Of a stretch of 64,000 nt of DNA, positions 1 through 10,304 are shown one piece after another. The stretch comes from Flavobacteriaceae bacterium GSB9. Its GTDB lineage: Bacteria; Bacteroidota; Bacteroidia; Flavobacteriales; Flavobacteriaceae. The notes beneath the pieces are model-generated. The model had not been told where the DNA came from. It made no database searches and saw nothing but the letters and a program-made list of their open reading frames with translations. The stretch spans positions 1,488,001 to 1,552,000 of the forward strand of contig CP062007.1 in the NCBI GenBank assembly GCA_022749295.1, read 5' to 3'. Both the position numbers and the translations under genes were made by a program. The stretch's first letter is position 1; every line of letters begins with the position of its first letter.

Positions 1-374
1 CGCAGAGTATTGGCATACAAAAATGTATTGTGCTTTTTTATTTCATCTTGCGAAACACCATACTTTTTTGAAAGGCTGTACATGGTTTCCTTGCGTCTGG
101 TTTTATGTTCTTTAAAACCTTGAAGCTCTTTAACAATGGTAGTTTTAGGCTTTTGTGCCTTAGACAAAGGAATGATAAGAATCGTATTGGGCTTTAAACC
201 TTTTTTGGCATCTGGGTTAAGTTTATAAATATCAAAAGGTGTAACGTAATATTTTTTTGATATTTCTTCTATCGTTTCTCCTGCTTTTACTTTATGGGTA
301 CTAAAATTTTGTGCACTTAAGGGTGAAAAACCAAATACTAAAACTAGAACTAAAACTAAGAAGAATCTACTCAT
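1..374 (-). CDS. LysM-domain exported protein (C-terminus outside window)
   Basis: The reading frame opens with ATG at 374 and runs off the left edge, so only about 124 N-terminal residues are visible. A hydrophobic signal peptide ending near LSAQ covers residues 1-22. It is followed by a LysM domain at about 26-70 (HKVKAGETIEEISKKYYV, later KPNTILIIP) and the beginning of a second LysM at about 88-124 (RRKETMYSLSKKYGVS). LysM domains bind peptidoglycan, so the protein should act in the periplasm or envelope. In flavobacteria, LysM proteins next to guaA are often long and carry a periplasmic-binding-like C-terminal domain, but that part is not visible here. It lies about 150 bases downstream of guaA on the same strand and could be co-transcribed with it. 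Confidence 0.85.
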   Translation of the reverse strand, partial: MSRFFLVLVLVLVFGFSPLSAQNFSTHKVKAGETIEEISKKYYVTPFDIYKLNPDAKKGLKPNTILIIPLSKAQKPKTTIVKELQGFKEHKTRRKETMYSLSKKYGVSQDEIKKHNTFLYANTL

Positions 375-523
375 ACCGTGAATGTGATAACTTTAAATAT
401 AATAAAATTGCAACTGTATAAACTATATACGTTATGTGCTTTTATAAAGATGTTAAAAATACTTTTTTTTAATATTATCACACAACGTGCCAAACAGCTT
501 ACAAACCAAAAATCAATTAGCCA

Positions 524-2059
524 TTATTCCCACTCAATAGTTGCCGGTGGTTTTGAACTAATATCGTAAACTACCCTATTAACGCCTTTTACCCTGTTTA
601 TTATATCGTTAGATGTTTTTTGAAGAAATTCGTAAGGTAAATTCACCCAATCCGCCGTCATTCCATCAGTACTTTCAACAGCTCTGAGTGCCACACATTT
701 TTCATAGGTACGTTCATCTCCCATTACACCAACGCTATTTACAGGTAGCAGCATGGCGCCGGCTTGCCATACCTTATCGTAGAGCCCCCACTCCTTCAAA
801 CCGTTAATAAAAATAGCATCTACTTCTTGCAGGATTCTAACTTTTTCGGCTGTGATGTCGCCCAAAATACGAATACCTAAACCAGGGCCAGGAAACGGAT
901 GACGCCCTAGCAATTCGGGGTCTATACCCAAAGTGGCTCCCACACGTCTTACTTCATCCTTAAATATAGCACGAAGTGGCTCCACTATTTTTAATTTCAT
1001 AAAATCTGGCAAACCACCAACATTATGATGACTTTTAATAGTTGCTGAAGGCCCACCTGTAGCAGAAACACTTTCAATCACATCGGGGTAAATGGTTCCT
1101 TGTGCTAACCATTCAACGTCTTTTAATTTGTGAGCCTCATCATCAAATACTTCTATAAAGGCATTACCAATAGCTTTTCGTTTTAGTTCAGGGTCTTCAA
1201 TGCCTTTTAAAGCGTCAAGGAATCTACTGGAAGCATCAACGCCTTTAACGTTAAGTCCCATACCTTTATATTGGTTCAGTACGCTTTCAAATTCATTTTT
1301 ACGAAGCAAACCATTATTAACAAAAATACAGTACAGGTTTTTACCTATAGCTTTATTTAAAAGCACGGCTGCAACAGTTGAATCTACTCCACCGGAAAGC
1401 CCTAAAACTACCTTCCCGTCTCCTACTTTTTCTTGAATGGCCTCAACGGTTTCTTCAACAAAAGATTGGGGTGTCCAGTCTTGGTGAACCCCTGCAATAT
1501 TTACTAGGAAGTTTTCCAATAATTGCTTTCCGTCAGTAGAATGGTAAACCTCAGGATGAAATTGAATAGCATATGTTTCTTCGCCATCAATTCTATATGC
1601 TGCATTTTCTACATCGTGTGTGCTAGCAATTAAAACGCCCTTGGTTGGCAATTGTTTAATAGTATCACTATGGCTCATCCAAACTTGACTTCCCGTGTGG
1701 ATATGAGCAAAAAATGGCTCATTGCTTTTTATAAATGATAAATTTGCACGTCCATACTCTCGTGTATTCGAGGGCGCTACTTCACCACCTGAAAAATGGG
1801 CCAAATATTGCGCTCCGTAACAAACGGCCAATATTGGTTTTTCACCTCTTATTCCACTTAAATCGGGATGTAAAGCGGCTTCACCTCGAACTGAGGTTGG
1901 GCTACCTGATAAAATTACGGCCTTGTAATCTTTTATATTTTCTGGAATCTTGTTGAACGGGTGTATTTCGGAATAAATATTGAGTTCTCTAACTCTACGG
2001 GCAATAAGCTGTGTGTATTGCGATCCGAAGTCTAAAATTAGTACTTTATCGTGTTGCAT
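524..2059 (-). CDS. guaA: GMP synthase (glutamine-hydrolysing)
   Basis: Converts XMP to GMP with ATP and glutamine, the last step of guanine nucleotide synthesis in the cytoplasm. The 511 residues match the usual family length. An N-terminal class I glutamine amidotransferase domain has its nucleophile at Cys80 (AVCYGAQ) and the His-Glu pair in FHPEVYHS near residue 170. The ATP-pyrophosphatase PP-loop SGGVDST lies near residue 225, and the C-terminal dimerisation domain ends in the characteristic IEWE. I chose the ATG at 2059 because it gives the expected [14 protein letters not shown] start; a TTG two codons upstream is also in frame. A TATTTTTG element at 2063-2070 lies only a few bases upstream, so the transcript may have little or no leader. 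guaB, the preceding pathway step, is elsewhere in the window at 27017-28489. Confidence 0.98.
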   Translation of the reverse strand: MQHDKVLILDFGSQYTQLIARRVRELNIYSEIHPFNKIPENIKDYKAVILSGSPTSVRGEAALHPDLSGIRGEKPILAVCYGAQYLAHFSGGEVAPSNTREYGRANLSFIKSNEPFFAHIHTGSQVWMSHSDTIKQLPTKGVLIASTHDVENAAYRIDGEETYAIQFHPEVYHSTDGKQLLENFLVNIAGVHQDWTPQSFVEETVEAIQEKVGDGKVVLGLSGGVDSTVAAVLLNKAIGKNLYCIFVNNGLLRKNEFESVLNQYKGMGLNVKGVDASSRFLDALKGIEDPELKRKAIGNAFIEVFDDEAHKLKDVEWLAQGTIYPDVIESVSATGGPSATIKSHHNVGGLPDFMKLKIVEPLRAIFKDEVRRVGATLGIDPELLGRHPFPGPGLGIRILGDITAEKVRILQEVDAIFINGLKEWGLYDKVWQAGAMLLPVNSVGVMGDERTYEKCVALRAVESTDGMTADWVNLPYEFLQKTSNDIINRVKGVNRVVYDISSKPPATIEWE

Positions 2060-2154
2060 GCGCAAAAATAGTAATAGATTTTTTATTGGCGAATTACCAC
2101 TTGTAATTTTTTGCTTAAATTTTCAACAGACTGTAAACTTTGACGAGTCAATTT

Positions 2155-3525
2155 TTACGCCATAGAATCTAAAATCATTTGAATATCGTTTTCTGTAGTA
2201 TCTGGATTTATAAAGCAAAAACGGGAAACGGTTTCGAAAGCATCCCCATTTTTCCATTTTGTAGGCGTTACCAAAGCAAAACCCGACTTGTGATTTTTAT
2301 ATGTCCAATGCGTATAATCTTCAGGTTTCCACCCAATTCTTCTAAACAGAACACAAGATAAACTAGGAACCCTAACCAATTCTACATTCGGAGTTTTTTC
2401 AATTAATTGTCCTGCAATCTGCGCCAACTCTAAGCCCCGTTCTACAGCTTCTTTATACTTATCGGTTCCGTGCGTTGCTAAAGAAAACCACAATGGCAAC
2501 CCGCGTACCCTTCGGGTTAACTGTATTTGATAATCGGTTGGGTTAAAACCGTGCGCCCCTTCATCCTTAAAAATATCTAAATAAGACCCTTCCTGTGCAT
2601 GGGCAGCTTTAGCCAATTCTGGCTTTTTATAAATTACGGCACCGCAATCGTAAGGTGAAAACATCCACTTATGCGGGTCTATGGTTATACTATCTGCTTT
2701 TTCAATACCATTAAATAAGTGCCTTACAGAATCAGCAACCAAAGCACCCCCACCATATGCTGCATCAACATGAAACCAAAGTTTTTCGGTTTCACAAATC
2801 GCTGCTATACCTTCTAGGTCGTCAATTATGCCCGCATTGGTTGTTCCGCCGGTAGCCACAACTGCAAATAAGCGCTTTCGCTGGTGGAAACTTAAACCGT
2901 TTATGGTTTTTCTTAAATCGTCTCCGGTTAATTTTTCTTCTGAATCGACCAATAAGATATCAACATCGGCCACCTTGGCCATGGCCTTGACAGACGAATG
3001 CGCCCCAACAGAGGTAATAATCAAGCCTTTTTCTCTTTTAAAAGTATCATCTCTACGCCAATACTCACGTGCCGTAACAATCGCTGATAGGTTAGCTGCA
3101 GTGCCCCCGCTAGTAAATACACCAAAAGCACCTTCTGGCAAACCGGTAAGCGACACCATCCAGCGCATCGCTTCATTTTCACAAAAAATACCACCAGCAC
3201 CTTCCATCCAATATGCGCCATGGATGCTGGAAACCGAGGTCACCAAATCGAACATTACAGCTGCCCTAGTTGGTGAAGCCGGCACAAATGCCAAGTGCCT
3301 TGGATGGTCTATTGGCACATTGGCTTTCGATAAATATTTTTTCCATAGGTTGAATGCAAATTCGCCACCAACGCCTTTTGCCGTTACGGTGTCGCCCACC
3401 ATAGCTTTCAGCTCTTCTTCCTTTTTGGGTTGTCCTATGGGGTGTTCGGTTGCAGAAATTCGGTTGATGGCATATTTCATCACATCGAGCGTCATTTCTA
3501 CTAAATCAATATCTATTTGGTGCAT
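2155..3525 (-). CDS. Pyridoxal-phosphate-dependent group II decarboxylase
   Basis: A 456-residue fold-type I PLP enzyme of the aromatic-L-amino-acid / glutamate decarboxylase superfamily. The PLP lysine is Lys286 in the DPHKW motif. The aspartate that contacts the pyridine nitrogen is Asp254 in HVDAAYGGG, and the ring-stacking histidine is His176 in GAHSS. The length and the whole set of motifs suggest an active enzyme. The substrate cannot be read from the sequence; aromatic amino acids, aspartate or diaminobutyrate are all possible within the family. It begins only 3 bases after the stop of bshC and is almost certainly co-transcribed with it, but no shared pathway is evident. Confidence 0.9.
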   Translation of the reverse strand: MHQIDIDLVEMTLDVMKYAINRISATEHPIGQPKKEEELKAMVGDTVTAKGVGGEFAFNLWKKYLSKANVPIDHPRHLAFVPASPTRAAVMFDLVTSVSSIHGAYWMEGAGGIFCENEAMRWMVSLTGLPEGAFGVFTSGGTAANLSAIVTAREYWRRDDTFKREKGLIITSVGAHSSVKAMAKVADVDILLVDSEEKLTGDDLRKTINGLSFHQRKRLFAVVATGGTTNAGIIDDLEGIAAICETEKLWFHVDAAYGGGALVADSVRHLFNGIEKADSITIDPHKWMFSPYDCGAVIYKKPELAKAAHAQEGSYLDIFKDEGAHGFNPTDYQIQLTRRVRGLPLWFSLATHGTDKYKEAVERGLELAQIAGQLIEKTPNVELVRVPSLSCVLFRRIGWKPEDYTHWTYKNHKSGFALVTPTKWKNGDAFETVSRFCFINPDTTENDIQMILDSMA

Positions 3526-3528
3526 AAT

Positions 3529-5130
3529 TTATAACGTCAAAATTGAAAATTCTCCTTTAAATGGCTCCAGGTTTTCTACCAGTGATGCCATTAGGCCATC
3601 TCCATGTTCCAAATAAAATTCTGAAAAATTGGCACTTCGCTCTTGGAGACTGTAATTTGGGAACAATTCGTTTTGCAAGTCGGTCATTCTCGAAACTTCA
3701 TCCGAGAGCTTCTTTTTCTGGGCTTTAAGCAAACGTTTCTCCAAATTATCCAATCCCTTTAATTGCTTAACCTCCTGTGCCTTTACAGCTCCTAAAAAGG
3801 ATTTATCGGTTTGTTTAGCCAACTTGTACAAATCTTCAAATTGTTGTTTTAAATGCGCTTTTTGAGATGAAAAATCGATATCGATATTCGAAATTTCCCT
3901 AACTTTTTTATTAATGAAAGCATTGCGCTTTAAGAAAACGTCTTCGGTAGAAATATTAAGCTTGTTAAGTTTTTTTGATTGACTTTCAGACTGTAACAAC
4001 ACCGAATTTCTCAACAAAAGTATTGGAAACGGCACCTTTACCGCATTAAAAAATTGCTTTAACTGAAACCAATAAGCCAACTCGCCACCGCCGCCAATAT
4101 AGCACAAGTTGGGTAAAATCACTTCTTGGTACAGCGGACGCATAATGACATTTGGCGAAAAACGATCGGGATGCTGCTCCAATTCATTTAAAATACCTTT
4201 TTTATCCCATGAAACATCTGTATTTAACACTTTATATAGACCATCGTTATAAACAATGCGCTCACGAAGGTTTTCATTTAAAAAAAACAGATTTATTTCT
4301 CTTGGATTTACCTGTATTTTATAATTTTCGGGCAATTTATTTATTTGCTCGCTGGTTTCAGAAACTAACTTAAACGCTGTTTGTTTCGTCAATTCTTCTT
4401 CCATGAATGGGGCGAACTGCTTTTTTAATTCTGCGTTATTTGCATCAATAATTACGAGTCCGAATGCCTTAAAAAGTTCATTGGCCAAATACTGCGTGGC
4501 TTCGGCTAAATTATTGTGTTTTAAATAGGCGTTTTTAAACAGTTCTTTTAAATATTCTGCGTTATTACTATGCCCTAAATCTTGGGCAAACAAATTAAAA
4601 ACGGCCTCTAAACCATCCGTTGAAAGTTCGCCAACCGCCCCATTTGCGGCTTTATTCCAGTGTATTTTTTTACCTTTAAAGTTGAAATAATTGATTTCCG
4701 CAAAATCATGGTCTTCAGTAGCCATCCAATACACCGGCACAAAATTAAAATTAGGGTAAGCAGTTTTCAATTCATTTGAAAGGTTGATTGCCGAAACAAT
4801 TTTATAGATAAAGTACAGCGGACCAGTAAACAAGTTCAACTGATGCCCCGTGGTGATAGTAAAGGTATTTTCTAATTTTAAAAGTTCTATATTTTGAAGT
4901 GTACTTTCGGAAGCAGCAACATTTTTATATTGCTTCTGTAAAACTGAAACCAGGTTTGTTCTTGACACTGAAGCAAACGACTGCTTCTTTTCTTCTATTT
5001 GGCTTTTAAAATTTTCAAGATTCGGAAAACGATTATAAAACGGTTTTAAGTGTGTTCTTTCATCCAAATAATCACATATTAAGGATGAAAAATAGCCTGT
5101 TTTATAAAAAGGTAAATTTTGTTTTTGCAT
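3529..5130 (-). CDS. bshC: Putative cysteine ligase BshC (bacillithiol synthesis)
   Basis: A 533-residue protein matching the BshC family, the last enzyme of bacillithiol synthesis, which is thought to add cysteine to glucosaminyl-malate. Recognisable features are the N-terminal PFYKTGYFSSL segment, TITTGHQLNLFTGPLYFIYK near residue 95, PVYWMATEDHDFAEI near residue 136, and a coiled-coil-like region (about residues 385-490) followed by the closing LEHGDGLMASLVENLEPF. Bacillithiol is the low-molecular-weight thiol of many Bacteroidota. bshA and bshB are not in the window. It is the first gene of a two-gene unit with the downstream decarboxylase. Confidence 0.93.
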   Translation of the reverse strand: MQKQNLPFYKTGYFSSLICDYLDERTHLKPFYNRFPNLENFKSQIEEKKQSFASVSRTNLVSVLQKQYKNVAASESTLQNIELLKLENTFTITTGHQLNLFTGPLYFIYKIVSAINLSNELKTAYPNFNFVPVYWMATEDHDFAEINYFNFKGKKIHWNKAANGAVGELSTDGLEAVFNLFAQDLGHSNNAEYLKELFKNAYLKHNNLAEATQYLANELFKAFGLVIIDANNAELKKQFAPFMEEELTKQTAFKLVSETSEQINKLPENYKIQVNPREINLFFLNENLRERIVYNDGLYKVLNTDVSWDKKGILNELEQHPDRFSPNVIMRPLYQEVILPNLCYIGGGGELAYWFQLKQFFNAVKVPFPILLLRNSVLLQSESQSKKLNKLNISTEDVFLKRNAFINKKVREISNIDIDFSSQKAHLKQQFEDLYKLAKQTDKSFLGAVKAQEVKQLKGLDNLEKRLLKAQKKKLSDEVSRMTDLQNELFPNYSLQERSANFSEFYLEHGDGLMASLVENLEPFKGEFSILTL

Positions 5131-5506
5131 ATCCTATTTTGAACCCGTAAATATACAGTTATTCCATTTTTAACATTCTAAAAAATAAGTTAATAATATA
5201 ATGGCTTAAATTAATGATTCTTTCAAAACCAAATAAATAACACTAATTCAACATTTTACACTTTAACATTATCCCTTTTTTATCAATACAAAAGAATGCA
5301 TATGGAAATAGAATCGAATAAACCTCTACAATTGATACCAATCCTCTTTTGCTGTTGCGCCCAATCTCACTCATTTTCAACTTTGACCAAGGTTGACAAC
5401 ACAACAATGAAGTCTTACAATCAATTTAGCCACAAACACACTGGACATTAGCTTGTTACAAATATTTTTCGTAACTTATAATGTTATTCCCAATACTCCC
5501 TTTGTT
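5131..5506. other. Intergenic region, no convincing gene
   Basis: This 376-base gap separates bshC (leftward) from the CarboxypepD-like gene (rightward), so it should hold two divergent promoters. I see no clear TAnnTTTG element. A frame from ATG 5302 to TAG 5451 would encode 49 residues containing a CCC cluster, but it has no family resemblance and I do not call it a gene. An imperfect hairpin (TCAACTTTG at 5377-5385 against CAAGGTTGA at 5388-5396) is too tightly looped to be persuasive. Confidence 0.5.
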
Positions 5507-6769
5507 ATGAAAACAGTACCTAAACACCGTTTTATTTATTTGCTCTTAATTATTTTTATGCACTGCTCTACCGTAGGCGCACAAACTAAAGATAGTTTTA
5601 TTGAACTAGAAGGACGCATCATAGATGAAGAAACCAACAAACCTCTAGTTTTTGTCGATGTAGTTTTAAACAATTCTAACATAAGTACTATTACAAACAG
5701 CGACGGAGAATTTTTATTAAAAGTGCCAAAACCTTTTATAAACGAAAATATAACCATTACACATTTGGGTTATAAAGCGAAAGAAATTAAGATTTCTTCA
5801 ATTGCCAATGACCAAAGAATAGCGTTAACCCCAGCACCAACAACATTAAACGAGATTAATATTATTGCTTCGTCGAAAAATGCACGCGAACTGGTTGAAG
5901 AGACCTTAAGAAAGAAAAGCACAATTTATAACAATAATAACACACTTATGACGGCATTTTACAGGGAGACCATAAAAAAACGCAGACGTAATGCTTCACT
6001 TTCAGAAGCTGTTATAAAAATCCATAAACAGCCTTACAACAACTACCGGAACGACCACATTGAACTGGTTAAAGCAAGAAAAAACACCGATTACAGTAGA
6101 CTGGACACCTTAGCCTTAAAACTTCAAGGCGGACCGTTCAGTAATCTTTACACAGATATTATTAAATATCCTGAATTCATTTTTACAGAAGAAAACATGC
6201 CGCTTTATGAATTTAGCTACGGAAATTCTACCACAATAAACAACAAGCTTATTTTCGTTGTTAATTTTAAACAGAAGAAGCAGATTAAACAACCGCTTTA
6301 CTATGGTCAACTCTTTATCGACGCCAACACCTTAGCCCTAACCAGCGCTGTTTACAGCCTAAATGTTTCAAATAAAGAACTCTCCAGTAGAATGTTTGTT
6401 CGCAAAAAACCCAGAAAGGTTCAGGTACATCCCAAAGAGGCCAACTATAGGGTAAATTACCGAATAAAAGATGGTAAATGGTACTATGCCTACAGCAATA
6501 TATCATTAACATTTAAAGTTAATTGGAAAGGCAAGTTGTTCAATAATGTATATTCCTTAAACAGTGAAATGGCCATAACAGACTGGGAAATTAAAGACAC
6601 CAAATTGGCCAAAGTGCGCCATCAATTAATACGGCCAACTACCATTTTAACCGAAAAAGCCTCGGGTTTTTCAGACCCAAGGTTTTGGGGCGCCTATAAT
6701 ATTATTGAACCCGAAAAATCCATAGAATCGGCTATCAAAAAGATTCAAAGACAACTTAAAAAAACGTAA
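5507..6769 (+). CDS. Exported protein with carboxypeptidase-like regulatory domain
   Basis: Encodes 420 residues from the ATG at 5507. This start is preferred over the upstream TTG at 5453 because it places a clean signal peptide (MKTVPKHRF, hydrophobic core, cleavage near VGAQ) at the N-terminus. Residues about 29-110 form a CarboxypepD_reg-like beta-sandwich (LEGRIIDEETNKPLVFVDVV, then NSDGEFLLKVP and ITHLGYKAKEI). This module is common at the N-terminus of Bacteroidota surface proteins. The remaining roughly 300 residues are rich in beta-strand and basic residues and resemble uncharacterised envelope proteins of the phylum. No plug or full barrel is evident. The function is unknown; an envelope or outer-membrane role is inferred. 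Confidence 0.85.
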   Translation: MKTVPKHRFIYLLLIIFMHCSTVGAQTKDSFIELEGRIIDEETNKPLVFVDVVLNNSNISTITNSDGEFLLKVPKPFINENITITHLGYKAKEIKISSIANDQRIALTPAPTTLNEINIIASSKNARELVEETLRKKSTIYNNNNTLMTAFYRETIKKRRRNASLSEAVIKIHKQPYNNYRNDHIELVKARKNTDYSRLDTLALKLQGGPFSNLYTDIIKYPEFIFTEENMPLYEFSYGNSTTINNKLIFVVNFKQKKQIKQPLYYGQLFIDANTLALTSAVYSLNVSNKELSSRMFVRKKPRKVQVHPKEANYRVNYRIKDGKWYYAYSNISLTFKVNWKGKLFNNVYSLNSEMAITDWEIKDTKLAKVRHQLIRPTTILTEKASGFSDPRFWGAYNIIEPEKSIESAIKKIQRQLKKT

Positions 6770-6836
6770 AACAAAGTCATTTTTTTTAAATTATTTACCC
6801 GATTTTCATTAAATTTAAACTTAAATTTTTTGAAAA

Positions 6837-7643
6837 TTGGTTGATTTTCTTTTAACTAGCGATGCCATTATGGCCTTGCTAACACTTACTTTTTTAGAGA
6901 TTATTTTGGGTATAGACAATATTGTTTTTATATCTATTGCAGCCAATAAACTTCCCGAAAAGCAACAATCTAAAGCTACTAAAATAGGTTTGGTACTAGC
7001 TATGGTACAACGCATTATTTTATTGTTTTTTGTTAGCTTTTTAGTTGGGCTTAAAGCCCCCTTTTACACCCTTGACCTCTCATGGTTACATATCGCCATT
7101 AGCTGGCAAGCCATTATACTTTTTTCGGGAGGACTTTTTTTAATTTATAAAAGCACCTCTGAGATACATGAAAAAGTAGAAATGCCCAATCATGATGAGA
7201 AAAGTATAAAACAAAAAAAACTGAACACCTTATCTCAAGCTCTCGTTCAAATACTTATTATCGACTTTATTTTTTCCATAGATTCTATACTAACCGCTGT
7301 AGGTATGACCAACGGACTACACCCAAATCACAATTACACGCTGGTTTTAATGATTATTGCGGTAGTAATCTCAATTATAATAATGATTGGTTTTGCCAAC
7401 CCGATTCGAGAATTTATTAAGAATCACCCAAGTATGCAGATTTTGGGCCTAGCTTTTTTAATCTTAATTGGTTTTATGCTCATTACCGAGGCCGCTCACC
7501 TATCGCACACCAAATTATTTGGAAACGAAGTTGGCGCCATACCAAAAGGCTATCTGTACTTTGCTATTGCCTTTTCGTTATTTGTTGAATTTTTAAACTT
7601 CAGAATTAACAAAAAGTCTGGTACATCAAAAGAATCAAAATAA
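6837..7643 (+). CDS. TerC family integral membrane protein
   Basis: A 268-residue polytopic membrane protein of the TerC family, associated with metal ion (for example manganese) export and tellurite resistance. Two homologous acidic membrane motifs are visible: LTFLEIILGIDNIVFISI near residues 16-33 and IIDFIFSIDSILTAVGM near residues 140-156. About seven to eight hydrophobic helices can be seen. The frame is closed by a TGA at 6831-6833. The start is therefore either TTG 6837, which keeps the family-like N-terminal helix, or ATG 6870, which truncates it; I chose the TTG. The last 9 bases overlap the 3' end of the convergent parC. Confidence 0.92.
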   Translation: MVDFLLTSDAIMALLTLTFLEIILGIDNIVFISIAANKLPEKQQSKATKIGLVLAMVQRIILLFFVSFLVGLKAPFYTLDLSWLHIAISWQAIILFSGGLFLIYKSTSEIHEKVEMPNHDEKSIKQKKLNTLSQALVQILIIDFIFSIDSILTAVGMTNGLHPNHNYTLVLMIIAVVISIIIMIGFANPIREFIKNHPSMQILGLAFLILIGFMLITEAAHLSHTKLFGNEVGAIPKGYLYFAIAFSLFVEFLNFRINKKSGTSKESK

Positions 7644-10298
7644 AGTGGTTTGACCTTCACCATCGTCTTTTGACGAACCTTTATCTTTATCATCAGAAGT
7701 TTTTTCTTGCTTCGGACCATTAGAAACATTTGACGACACATCGGTTTCATCAACAACCTCCAAATCGTCGGCATGCACTTCCTCTGGAGCTTCATAAGGC
7801 AACGGATCCAATAAGTTTATTTGGTTGACCTTATCTTTAGTAAGCTGGTTTCCTTGAGCAGATATCCCTTTAATATCAATAAACTCTTCTAAATTAACTT
7901 CTAAATTATCTTTTCGGTCTTTACCACGTTCTTTTGCGAAAATAACTTCTGCCATAGGTTTCCAATCTGTTGAAACAATTTCCAACTGGGAATTGGGATG
8001 CTCTGAAATAAAAGACTCTTCTTTGCCCTCCTGCTCAATTAAAAAACGCTTAACATAGTACAACTCTTTTTCTCCGTTGTAGTAAATCGCTGAAATTGGC
8101 TTTTTAGGTACCCACTTCTCCAAGACAATCATATCATCATCAAAATGCATGGTAACCTCTGGCGTAACCGTTTTTACAATTCCAGACTGACTTATAATCA
8201 ACAACTTGTCTTCGCCTCTAAATTCTCCTATGAGCTCTCCTCTGCCATCAAGATTTAAACGTTGTACGGTATCATCAAACCAAATTTTACGTGGTTTTAA
8301 GGTTGAAATACCCTTCTCTTTGAGCTCTACGCGTTTAACTGAGTATTTGGTAACCAAATTTCCTTTTGATGCACGGCCTTTAATTAATATATCGGCAAAG
8401 TCCATATCCCATTTCAGTTTTTTGATACTACCTGCCTGACGCAACAAAATGGTTACTACCTCAGCCTCCCCATTGGGGTTAGCAGAAAAATACAACACTA
8501 TAGAGCCTTTGTTGCCATTAGTTAAATCGTATTCCCTGTCTCGAGTCATACTGGTTACCGCAAAACGCTTTATGTAGGAAGGCCCTTTTTTGCCATCGCG
8601 GTAAATCATGTTGTAAATGGTGCGCTTATCTTTCTTTTTAAACACCGCGACATGAATGATGTCTTTACCTATAAAAGTTTTAGAATCGACCTTGGTCACC
8701 ATCATTTTACCTTCTCTGGTAAAAACAATTATATCGTCAATATCGCTACAATCGCAAACATACTCATCTCGACGCAATGAAGTACCTATAAAACCTTCAG
8801 CTCGGTTTACATAAAGCTTGGTATTTCTAATCACCACTTTTGTGGCATCAACGTCATCGAAAATGCGAATTTCAGTTTTTCGTTCGCGCCCTTTACCGTA
8901 CTCTTTTTTCAACCTTTCGAAATAAGAAATAGCATAGTCTATAAGATGAGCCAAGTGATGCTTTATTTCGGCTATTTGAGCTTCTAAAGCTTCGATTTTT
9001 TGTTGCGCCTTGTCAATGTCGAATTTAGAGATTCGTTTAATTCTTATTTCAGTTAAGCGTACAATATCTTCCTCTGTAACCGGACGTTTCAAATGTTTTG
9101 TGTGCGGCTTGAGCCCTTTATCAATGGCACTTATAACACCTTCCCATGTTTCTTCCTCTTCAATATCACGATAAATCCGGTTTTCAATAAAAATACGCTC
9201 TAAAGAAGCAAAATGCCATTGCTCTTCAAATTCGCCCAGCTTGATTTCGAGTTCTTGTTTTAATAATTGAACCGTATTATCGGTGCTGCGACGAAGCATT
9301 TCAGAAACCCCAATAAAAAGCGGTTTGTTATCTTCAATCACGCAACCCAAAGGCGAAATGGAGCTCTCGCAACTGGTAAAGGCATAAAGGGCATCAATCG
9401 TTTTATCGGGCGACAACCCTGAAGGCAGGTGCACCAATATTTCAACCTCGGCAGCCGTGTTGTCTTCAATTTTTTTGACCTTTATCTTTCCTTTATCGTT
9501 GGCCTTTAAAATAGAATCTATTAACGACGATGTGGTCGTACCATAAGGCAACTCTGTAATTACCAAAGTATTTTTATCGAGCTGTGAAATTTTGGCACGG
9601 ACACGCACTTTACCTCCACGCTCACCGTCATTGTAGTTTGAAAAATCGGCGATACCTGCCGTTGGAAAATCGGGTAATAGTTTAAAGCGTTTTCCTTGTA
9701 AATGTTTGATAGAAGCCTCTATGAGTTCTATAAAATTGTGCGGCAATATTTTAGTTGAAAGCCCTACTGCAATACCCTCTCCGCCTTGCGCCAATAATAA
9801 CGGAAACATAACCGGTAAATTTACCGGCTCTTTACGTCTACCATCATAACTGGCCTGCCACTCGGTTATTTTAGGATTATAAACAACATCCAACGCGAAT
9901 TTAGAAAGTCGTGCTTCAATATAACGAGAGGCCGCCGCACTATCTCCGGTAAGAATGTTACCCCAGTTACCTTGCGTATCAATAAGTAAGTCTTTCTGCC
10001 CTATTTGCACCATGGCATCTGCAATACTGGCATCGCCATGTGGATGGTACTGCATGGTGTGCCCCACAATGTTAGCTACTTTGTTGTAACGCCCATCGTC
10101 GAGGTCTTTCATAGAATGCATAATACGACGCTGAACGGGTTTAAAACCGTCCTCGATGGCTGGCACAGCACGTTCTAAAATAACGTATGAGGCATAATCC
10201 AAAAACCAATCTTTGTACATGCCCGTAACTCGGGTTATGGTTTCTTGGGGCTCACCTTCATTTTTAATTAAATCGTCGTCGTTTTCTTCTTCTATCAT
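7635..10298 (-). CDS. parC: DNA topoisomerase IV subunit A
   Basis: The 887-residue breakage-reunion subunit of a type IIA topoisomerase, which decatenates daughter chromosomes together with ParE. The catalytic tyrosine is Tyr126 in AAASRYIEARLSK. Upstream lie the conserved GFKPVQRRI and YHPHGDASIADAM segments. The central coiled coil (about residues 440-480) is followed by a beta-propeller-like C-terminal region and a long acidic, Ser/Lys-rich tail (roughly the last 60 residues), typical of Bacteroidota ParC. Adjacency to parE favours topoisomerase IV over gyrase. It follows a 43-residue ORF by 6 bases in what looks like a parE-sORF-parC operon. Confidence 0.93.
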   Translation of the reverse strand: MIEEENDDDLIKNEGEPQETITRVTGMYKDWFLDYASYVILERAVPAIEDGFKPVQRRIMHSMKDLDDGRYNKVANIVGHTMQYHPHGDASIADAMVQIGQKDLLIDTQGNWGNILTGDSAAASRYIEARLSKFALDVVYNPKITEWQASYDGRRKEPVNLPVMFPLLLAQGGEGIAVGLSTKILPHNFIELIEASIKHLQGKRFKLLPDFPTAGIADFSNYNDGERGGKVRVRAKISQLDKNTLVITELPYGTTTSSLIDSILKANDKGKIKVKKIEDNTAAEVEILVHLPSGLSPDKTIDALYAFTSCESSISPLGCVIEDNKPLFIGVSEMLRRSTDNTVQLLKQELEIKLGEFEEQWHFASLERIFIENRIYRDIEEEETWEGVISAIDKGLKPHTKHLKRPVTEEDIVRLTEIRIKRISKFDIDKAQQKIEALEAQIAEIKHHLAHLIDYAISYFERLKKEYGKGRERKTEIRIFDDVDATKVVIRNTKLYVNRAEGFIGTSLRRDEYVCDCSDIDDIIVFTREGKMMVTKVDSKTFIGKDIIHVAVFKKKDKRTIYNMIYRDGKKGPSYIKRFAVTSMTRDREYDLTNGNKGSIVLYFSANPNGEAEVVTILLRQAGSIKKLKWDMDFADILIKGRASKGNLVTKYSVKRVELKEKGISTLKPRKIWFDDTVQRLNLDGRGELIGEFRGEDKLLIISQSGIVKTVTPEVTMHFDDDMIVLEKWVPKKPISAIYYNGEKELYYVKRFLIEQEGKEESFISEHPNSQLEIVSTDWKPMAEVIFAKERGKDRKDNLEVNLEEFIDIKGISAQGNQLTKDKVNQINLLDPLPYEAPEEVHADDLEVVDETDVSSNVSNGPKQEKTSDDKDKGSSKDDGEGQTTLF

Positions 10299-10304
10299 TA
10301 AAAA

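Noticed and set aside
2828-3616. A 262-codon open frame on the plus strand opposite the PLP decarboxylase
   Set aside because: It is antisense to a gene with a complete set of PLP motifs and its translation is Ser/Pro-rich and low in family-like features, so it is a shadow.
5302-5451. A 49-codon ORF with a CCC cluster upstream of the CarboxypepD-like gene
   Set aside because: It has no recognisable family, signal or coupling with a neighbour, and falls within a divergent promoter region.
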